A stretch of DNA of 10,425 nt from JAZRUF01 sp045652405 (GTDB lineage: Bacteria; Bacillota; Clostridia; Oscillospirales; JAAYXM01), in the NCBI GenBank assembly GCA_045652405.1, contig JAZRUF010000074.1, positions 1 through 10,425 of the forward strand, read 5' to 3'. Below the pieces are notes generated by a model, which worked only from the letters and a program-made list of their open reading frames with translations, made no database searches and had not been told where the DNA came from. This document shows positions 6,198 to 10,425 of the stretch, in pieces. Numbering within the stretch: position 1 is the stretch's first letter; each line of letters begins with the position of its first letter. The translations under genes were made by a program, and so were the position numbers.

Positions 6198-8207
6198 TTA
6201 AAGCACTGTCTGAATTTGCATTCCAATTTGGTACACAAAAGCCGCACAAAGCCATGCAATCCCGGTCTGGTACGCAATTGTATTAAATGCTGCGACATTA
6301 CTTCCAAGCTCGCATCTTACGGTATTAACGGCGGCAACACATGGGGTATACAGCAGCGTAAACACCATAAACGAAAGTGCAGACACCGGAGAAAACATTC
6401 CTGCAAGCGCCGCCGGAAGTGTAGAGGCATCTGCGCCGGAGAGCACCGTCAGCGTGCTTACAACCGCTTCCTTTGCTGAAAAACCGGTCACAAGTGCCGC
6501 AGCAGCTCTCCAATCATTAAATCCGAGCGGTACAAAAAGAGGAGAAATCCCCCGGCTTATGTACGCAAGAATGCTCTGCCCGCTATCAGATACCACATTA
6601 AAGCCAATCCCAAATGTTTTTAAAACCCATACGATAATCGAGGTCAGGAATAAAACAGTAAAAGCCCGGCTTATAAAATCGCGTATTTTATCCCATAAGA
6701 GAAGTAGCGTATTTCTAATACGCGGCAGTCTGTAATGCGGCAATTCCATAATAAAAGGAAGATGATTTTCCGCACTATCCCGCTCCTTTAAAATCCATAA
6801 ACTGAGTATTCCGACCAATATCCCAAACAAGTACATCCCCATCATAACAAGTGCCCGATACCGCTTAAAAAATACGGTTGTAAATATAGCATAAATCGGA
6901 AGTTTTGCACTGCAGCTTATAAACGGTAGCATCCTTACCGTCATATATCTCTCCCGCTCATCTTTCAAAGTCCTCGTTGCCATTATTGCGGGAACCGTAC
7001 ATCCGACTCCCATGAGAAGAGGAACAAAGCTTCTGCCGGAAAGCCCCAGCCTTCCAAAAGGTCTATCCATAATAAACGCCGCGCGTGCCATATACCCGCT
7101 GTCCTCAAGAAGAGAGAGGAAAAAAAACAGAACAGCAATGGTAGGTATAAAGGAAAGCACTGCTCCTACCCCGCCAAACACCCCTTCATTTACCAAAGAT
7201 ATAATAACCGGGCTTACTTCCCGCTCTATTAAAAGTATATCCACCGCATTCTTAAGTAAAGCAATTTTACTTGTCACCAATTCATTTAATACGCCACCGG
7301 TAATGCTGAACGTAAGATAGAAAGTAAAGAGCATTATCCCTAAAAACATAGGTATTGCAAGCTTTTTATTAAGAAGAAATCCGTCAATAATTTCATCCCT
7401 TTTTCTTGTGCGCCCGTCTCCTTTAGCATAAGTATCTCTGCAAAGGTCTTCAATGAATTTATAACGCATGGCGGAAATCACGGTCTTTCCGTCAGTTTTA
7501 AAGCGAGCCTCCGCATCCAAAATAATTTCATTTGCAATCAATGCTTCATTATCTGAAAGTCCAAGTTTTTCCCTGACAGTATAATCGCCCTCCAAAAGCT
7601 TAACCGCTGCAAATTTCCCCGAAATCTTTGCAGCTTCACTTTTTGCCTTTATCACATTATGTATATCCCTTATGACCTTTCCTGCCTCACCGGTATATAC
7701 GCGCCTATCCATGCACCTTCTATTATCTGTAGTAACTTTCATCGCCATATCAATAAGCTTATTAAGCCCTATATTTCTGCTGGCGCAGATAGGAACAACC
7801 ACAGTGCCAAGCGCATTTTGAAAGTTATATAGCTTTACATCTCCACCATTTGAATACAGCTCATCCATCATATTTAGTGCTATTACAATCGGGATGTCCA
7901 GTTCAATTAACTGCAAAGTAAGATATAAATTCCTTTCAATGTTCGTCGCATCCACAATATTAATAATGCAATCTGGCTTTTCATTTAAAAGAAAATCGCG
8001 TGCTACCGCCTCTTCACCGCTGTATGCAGAGAGTGAATACACTCCGGGTAAATCAACAACTCTTATATCCGCTTTTCCCCGCACTCGCCCAATCTTCGCC
8101 TGCACAGTAACACCGGGGAAGTTTCCTACATGTTGATTTAATCCGGTAAGCTGATTAAAAAGTGTAGTCTTACCGCAATTTTGATTGCCTGCAAGGGCAA
8201 AAAGCAT
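6198..8207 (-). CDS. feoB: Ferrous iron transporter FeoB
   Basis: FeoB is the inner-membrane Fe(II) importer with a fused cytosolic G domain. In this 669-residue protein the G domain comes first: P-loop GNQNCGKT at 7-14, DLPG at 52-55 and NMMD at 112-115. A helical spacer (about 170-265) follows. The membrane part has two Gate-like halves, with about eight or more hydrophobic segments between residues 285 and the C-terminus. The conserved cysteine motifs GCTVPAIMATR and PFISCSAKLPIY are both present, as expected for the pore. Length is typical for clostridial FeoB. The ATG has a near-perfect GAGGAGGTG ribosome site lying in the last codons of feoA, four bases after the feoA stop, so the two are translated together. 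There is no C-terminal FeoC-like extension. Confidence 0.96.
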   Translation of the reverse strand: MLFALAGNQNCGKTTLFNQLTGLNQHVGNFPGVTVQAKIGRVRGKADIRVVDLPGVYSLSAYSGEEAVARDFLLNEKPDCIINIVDATNIERNLYLTLQLIELDIPIVIALNMMDELYSNGGDVKLYNFQNALGTVVVPICASRNIGLNKLIDMAMKVTTDNRRCMDRRVYTGEAGKVIRDIHNVIKAKSEAAKISGKFAAVKLLEGDYTVREKLGLSDNEALIANEIILDAEARFKTDGKTVISAMRYKFIEDLCRDTYAKGDGRTRKRDEIIDGFLLNKKLAIPMFLGIMLFTFYLTFSITGGVLNELVTSKIALLKNAVDILLIEREVSPVIISLVNEGVFGGVGAVLSFIPTIAVLFFFLSLLEDSGYMARAAFIMDRPFGRLGLSGRSFVPLLMGVGCTVPAIMATRTLKDERERYMTVRMLPFISCSAKLPIYAIFTTVFFKRYRALVMMGMYLFGILVGILSLWILKERDSAENHLPFIMELPHYRLPRIRNTLLLLWDKIRDFISRAFTVLFLTSIIVWVLKTFGIGFNVVSDSGQSILAYISRGISPLFVPLGFNDWRAAAALVTGFSAKEAVVSTLTVLSGADASTLPAALAGMFSPVSALSFMVFTLLYTPCVAAVNTVRCELGSNVAAFNTIAYQTGIAWLCAAFVYQIGMQIQTVL

Positions 8208-8211
8208 AAGA

Positions 8212-8436
8212 CTACACCTCCTCTATTATGATATTATCCGCATCGGAGCGCCGCAGTGCAAGCTCGTATCCGCGTATACTTACTATCACCGGGTCACCAA
8301 ATGGAGCCTTTCTCTTGAGCTGAACTTCCGCTTCGGGAGTAAATCCCATGTCGAGAAGTCGGACTCTGAAATCGCCTGCACCTGCCACGGAAATTATTTT
8401 GCCATACTCTCCGACTTTAAGTTCACTAAGCGTCAT
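8212..8436 (-). CDS. feoA: Ferrous iron transport accessory protein FeoA
   Basis: FeoA is a small cytoplasmic SH3-like protein needed for FeoB activity, probably by binding its G domain. This 74-residue product starts MTLSELKVGEYG and carries the conserved RLLDMGFTPEAEV and DPVIVSIRGYELALR segments that define the family; it ends at the usual place. I chose ATG 8436 because FeoA proteins characteristically begin at this M-x-LSEL motif. A longer in-frame reading (up to 8529) only adds residues that overlap the radical SAM gene. The start lies one base beyond the upstream stop codon. No Shine-Dalgarno sequence is seen just ahead of it: the preceding bases are an A-run. Expression thus probably depends on ribosomes finishing the upstream gene. 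Confidence 0.93.
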   Translation of the reverse strand: MTLSELKVGEYGKIISVAGAGDFRVRLLDMGFTPEAEVQLKRKAPFGDPVIVSIRGYELALRRSDADNIIIEEV

Positions 8437-8437
8437 A

Positions 8438-9457
8438 TCATGTTTTTTTAATAACACTTGCCTCAACCTGCCATTCTTTAAGCTCAGCCTCACGCACCCG
8501 CAGTGAAGCCGCTTTAAATTCTTCCTCAAGTGTTATTCTATTCAAAGCTTTCTGCCCGCATACCGCAGAAACATATCTTTTCCCACATTTTAAAATTATA
8601 TCTGCTCCCGGCTGTGGGTTAATCTCCTTTATGCTCTCTCTCGCACGCCTTAAATATACGCGGCTTCTGACAAGCTCCCCCAGCGCCGGATGATACGCAC
8701 CGGCAAGGACAACCGGCTCAAGGCTTTCAGATGGGTTTAGTCCTATGCGTATCACCGGAATATCCTCATCAATAAACACCTCGAGCATATCCGCTGCCCA
8801 CTCTATAGCTTCATCAACACTGAGCGGTTTATATTTCCCGCTCTTGTAGAGCTTTGCAAGCGCTGTATTCTCTATTACCGCCACCGGATATATCCTCACC
8901 CCATCAGGGTAAAGCTCTGCGGCTTGATAGGCACTTGCAAGCGCGGTTTCGCGCGTGTCCCCCGGAAGCCCCGCCATTAGCTGCAAAATAAGCCCCATTC
9001 CGTGCTTTTTGATACACTTGACGGCATCAATTCCCGCTCGTGAGGAGTGCCCTCTCCCCGAAGCTTTTAGTACACCATCATCAAACGACTGTATCCCAAG
9101 TTCAATCGTACGCACGCCGTTATCCCAAAGGCGTGCCACTATCGCATTATCAATAAAATCAGGGCGCGTTGACACACGCACCCCGGAAAGTTCACCGTTT
9201 TCTACCCATTTTTTCACAGCATCCAAATATGCCATCTGGTCATCCACCGGGATAGCGGTAAAGCTTCCGCCGTAAAAAGCCACCTGCGGTGGTGACTTAT
9301 GCGGCTTTTCAAGCGCTTGCTCCACCTGCTTTGACACCTGCTCAGGTGTCGGTGCACACACGCTTCCCGCGATGCTTTTCTGGTCGCAGAAAACGCAATT
9401 GTGCGGGCATCCCACATGCGGAATAAACACGGGTATAATACTCGTAATCAAACTCAA
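8438..9457 (-). CDS. Elp3-like radical SAM protein (no GNAT domain)
   Basis: The 339-residue product has the radical SAM cluster motif C17-x3-C21-x2-C24 in HVGCPHNCVFC, which would hold a 4Fe-4S cluster and cleave S-adenosylmethionine. The AFYGGSF motif, GVRTIELGIQSFDDGVL and LMAGLPGDT place it in the Elp3-like subgroup. It has a C-terminal Elp3-type radical SAM extension but lacks the acetyltransferase domain of true Elp3. Its substrate is not known to me; tRNA modification is a guess by family. No ATG is available near the conserved N-terminus. The likely start is TTG at 9457, whose TTGA overlaps the rnc stop, with GGAG/TGGGA a few bases upstream. A TTG at 9451 is an alternative. Proteins like this commonly follow rnc in Clostridia, so the neighbour is conserved. 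Its FeS cluster gives a loose link to the feoAB genes downstream. Confidence 0.85.
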   Translation of the reverse strand: MSLITSIIPVFIPHVGCPHNCVFCDQKSIAGSVCAPTPEQVSKQVEQALEKPHKSPPQVAFYGGSFTAIPVDDQMAYLDAVKKWVENGELSGVRVSTRPDFIDNAIVARLWDNGVRTIELGIQSFDDGVLKASGRGHSSRAGIDAVKCIKKHGMGLILQLMAGLPGDTRETALASAYQAAELYPDGVRIYPVAVIENTALAKLYKSGKYKPLSVDEAIEWAADMLEVFIDEDIPVIRIGLNPSESLEPVVLAGAYHPALGELVRSRVYLRRARESIKEINPQPGADIILKCGKRYVSAVCGQKALNRITLEEEFKAASLRVREAELKEWQVEASVIKKT

Positions 9458-10134
9458 AGTCCCATCAGCTCCAGTGCTTCTTTTGCCGCCATTTGTTCGG
9501 CCTCCTTCTTACTGTGCCCCATTCCGCGTCCTATCACATTGCTGTTTAACAAAACCTCGACAGAAAAGCTCTTCTGATGGTCCGGACCGCATGAATCGGT
9601 AAGTCGGTAAGATAAAACCTCACCATGGTTTTTCTGAACAATTTCCTGAAGTGCGGTTTTATAATCGGTTATCGCGGCACGCATCATTCGAGCCTGTCCC
9701 GGCAAAAGCACATACTCCATAATAAACTTACGCGCCGTATCAAGACCTGCATCCAGATAAACCGCGCCAATAATAGCTTCCATTGCATCCGCCAAGATAG
9801 AATCCCTTGTGCGTCCGCCACCGCTTTCCTCACCTTTACCAAGGCGCAAGTGCTCGCCGAGACCTATCTCCCTCGCGCAAATACACAAAGCACCCTCACA
9901 TACAAGTGATGAACGCATTTTGGTAAGCTCGCCTTCCATTACATCCGGATGCTCCTCAAACAAATGCGCAGCACAGACCAGACCTAAAACCGAATCGCCG
10001 AGAAATTCCAAGCGTTCATTGCTTTTAAGCTTACGGTCGCGGCTTTCATTTGCATATGAACTGTGCGTAAGCGCTATCTCAAGATAACGCTTGTTTTTAA
10101 ATTTATACCCGATAACTTCTTCAAGCTTTTTCAT
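9454..10134 (-). CDS. rnc: Ribonuclease III
   Basis: RNase III cuts double-stranded RNA, maturing rRNA and processing mRNAs and antisense duplexes. The 226-residue product has an N-terminal catalytic domain with the signature NERLEFLGDSVLGL (E43, D47) and the second acidic pair D116 and E119 in ADAMEAIIGAVYLD. A dsRNA-binding domain follows from about residue 152 to the end, closing with SKKEAEQMAAKEALELMGL. I chose ATG 10134 because it has a GAGAGAGG ribosome site eight bases upstream and yields the common N-terminus MKKLEEVIGYKFKN. An ATG at 10152 would overlap the acpP stop as ATGA and add six residues, but it has no ribosome site. The stop overlaps the TTG start of the radical SAM gene. 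Confidence 0.96.
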   Translation of the reverse strand: MKKLEEVIGYKFKNKRYLEIALTHSSYANESRDRKLKSNERLEFLGDSVLGLVCAAHLFEEHPDVMEGELTKMRSSLVCEGALCICAREIGLGEHLRLGKGEESGGGRTRDSILADAMEAIIGAVYLDAGLDTARKFIMEYVLLPGQARMMRAAITDYKTALQEIVQKNHGEVLSYRLTDSCGPDHQKSFSVEVLLNSNVIGRGMGHSKKEAEQMAAKEALELMGL

Positions 10135-10142
10135 CTGCTTTT

Positions 10143-10150
10143 CCTCTCTC
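10143..10150 (-). promoter_or_regulatory. Ribosome binding site that decides the rnc start
   Basis: The minus strand reads GAGAGAGG, ending eight bases before ATG 10134. It lies inside the longer reading that would start at 10152, which itself has no purine-rich site ahead. This favours the shorter rnc product. Confidence 0.6.
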
Positions 10151-10394
10151 ATTTTAAGCTTTCTAGCTTTTCTCTAAGCGCACGTGCAACATCTCCGACT
10201 GTGCGATATGGCGAAAAATCCATTTCAGTAAGCCCTTTGAGGTCAAACTCCTCTTCAAGCATTATGGCAAGCTCAATTCCGTCCATGGAATCGGCATATA
10301 AATCGTCATAAAAGCTTGTATCCATATTTATTTCCTCAGGCTCGCAGTCAAATATATCCGCTACAAGCTCACAAAGGCGTTTATAGCTTTGCAT
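10149..10394 (-). CDS. acpP: Acyl carrier protein
   Basis: ACP carries growing acyl chains on a phosphopantetheine arm for fatty acid synthesis in the cytoplasm. The 81-residue product has the four-helix ACP pattern. The attachment serine is S36 in YADSMDGIEL, followed by the acidic helix II (LAIMLEEEFDL) that partner enzymes contact. TVGDVARALREKLESL forms the last helix. The usual LGADSLD has Tyr in place of Gly before ADS and Met in place of Leu after Ser; both are tolerable but uncommon. The ATG at 10394 has a GGAGGGAG ribosome site six bases upstream; a TTG reading from 10418 is less likely. Its position just before rnc is the standard acpP-rnc order. A second, specialised ACP cannot be excluded, but the context points to the housekeeping one. 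Confidence 0.9.
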   Translation of the reverse strand: MQSYKRLCELVADIFDCEPEEINMDTSFYDDLYADSMDGIELAIMLEEEFDLKGLTEMDFSPYRTVGDVARALREKLESLK

Positions 10395-10425
10395 CCTCTT
10401 CTCCCTCCGAAGCCGCAATAATCTT
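10381..10425 (-). CDS. Possible 3' end of the gene upstream of acpP (partial)
   Basis: One minus-strand frame entering from the right edge reads KIIAASEGEEDAKL and stops with TAA at 10381-10383, overlapping acpP by 14 bases. In Clostridia plsX often precedes acpP, so this could be a PlsX tail. However, 14 open codons are common by chance and the peptide has no diagnostic motif. Treat it as a possibility only. Confidence 0.22.
   Translation of the reverse strand, partial: KIIAASEGEEDAKL

Noticed and set aside
8437..8529. A 31-residue N-terminal extension of FeoA
   Set aside because: It would be entirely inside the radical SAM coding sequence, does not resemble FeoA, and family members start at the MTLSEL-type motif.
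8438..9457. Coproporphyrinogen oxidase (HemN/HemW) identity for the radical SAM protein
   Set aside because: HemN-type proteins have a different cluster neighbourhood (CxxxCxYC with a Tyr) and C-terminal HemN domain; the VFC motif and AFYGGSF context fit the Elp3-like group better.

Overview
The window looks like a chromosomal housekeeping segment from an anaerobic, low-to-mid GC Bacillota, most likely a clostridial gut-type bacterium. The evidence is gene order and protein character: acpP-rnc-radical SAM, feoA-feoB, and dgt-dnaG-rpoD. The sigma factor is a short primary sigma, and the FeoB and DnaG are Gram-positive in type. I cannot assign a family or genus from the sequence alone. There are no IS elements, CRISPR arrays, tRNAs, rRNAs or phage genes. 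No gene-free stretch exceeds 300 bases; the longest is the 163-base leader at the left end.

Layout. One plus-strand gene at the left (164-2044) encodes a leaderless GH20 beta-N-acetylhexosaminidase. Its 5' region is unusually structured: a perfect TGTGA-N6-TCACA palindrome, three ATTTTGCA-type repeats one helical turn apart, and a recognisable -35/-10 pair. A long hairpin (2062-2096) separates it from everything else, which is on the minus strand. Read in the direction of transcription (right to left), the minus-strand genes are: a possible 3' end of an upstream gene, acpP, rnc, an Elp3-like radical SAM gene, feoA, feoB, a 103-base AT-rich gap with a -10-like element, dgt, dnaG and rpoD.

How the genes work together. 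acpP-rnc-radical SAM-feoA-feoB is packed with overlaps or gaps of at most 14 bases, so it reads as one transcription unit joining fatty-acid carrier protein, RNA processing, a radical SAM enzyme of uncertain substrate and ferrous iron uptake. In many Clostridia the genes after rnc and the radical SAM gene are smc and ftsY; here feoAB occupies that place. dgt-dnaG-rpoD is a second unit joining dNTP hydrolysis, primer synthesis and the primary sigma factor, a version of the macromolecular-synthesis operon.

I do not see a clearly new biological system. The points most worth following are the CRP-type site and phased repeats ahead of the GH20 gene, the coupling of iron uptake to the rnc operon with no visible promoter or feoA ribosome site, and the unassigned Elp3-like protein.
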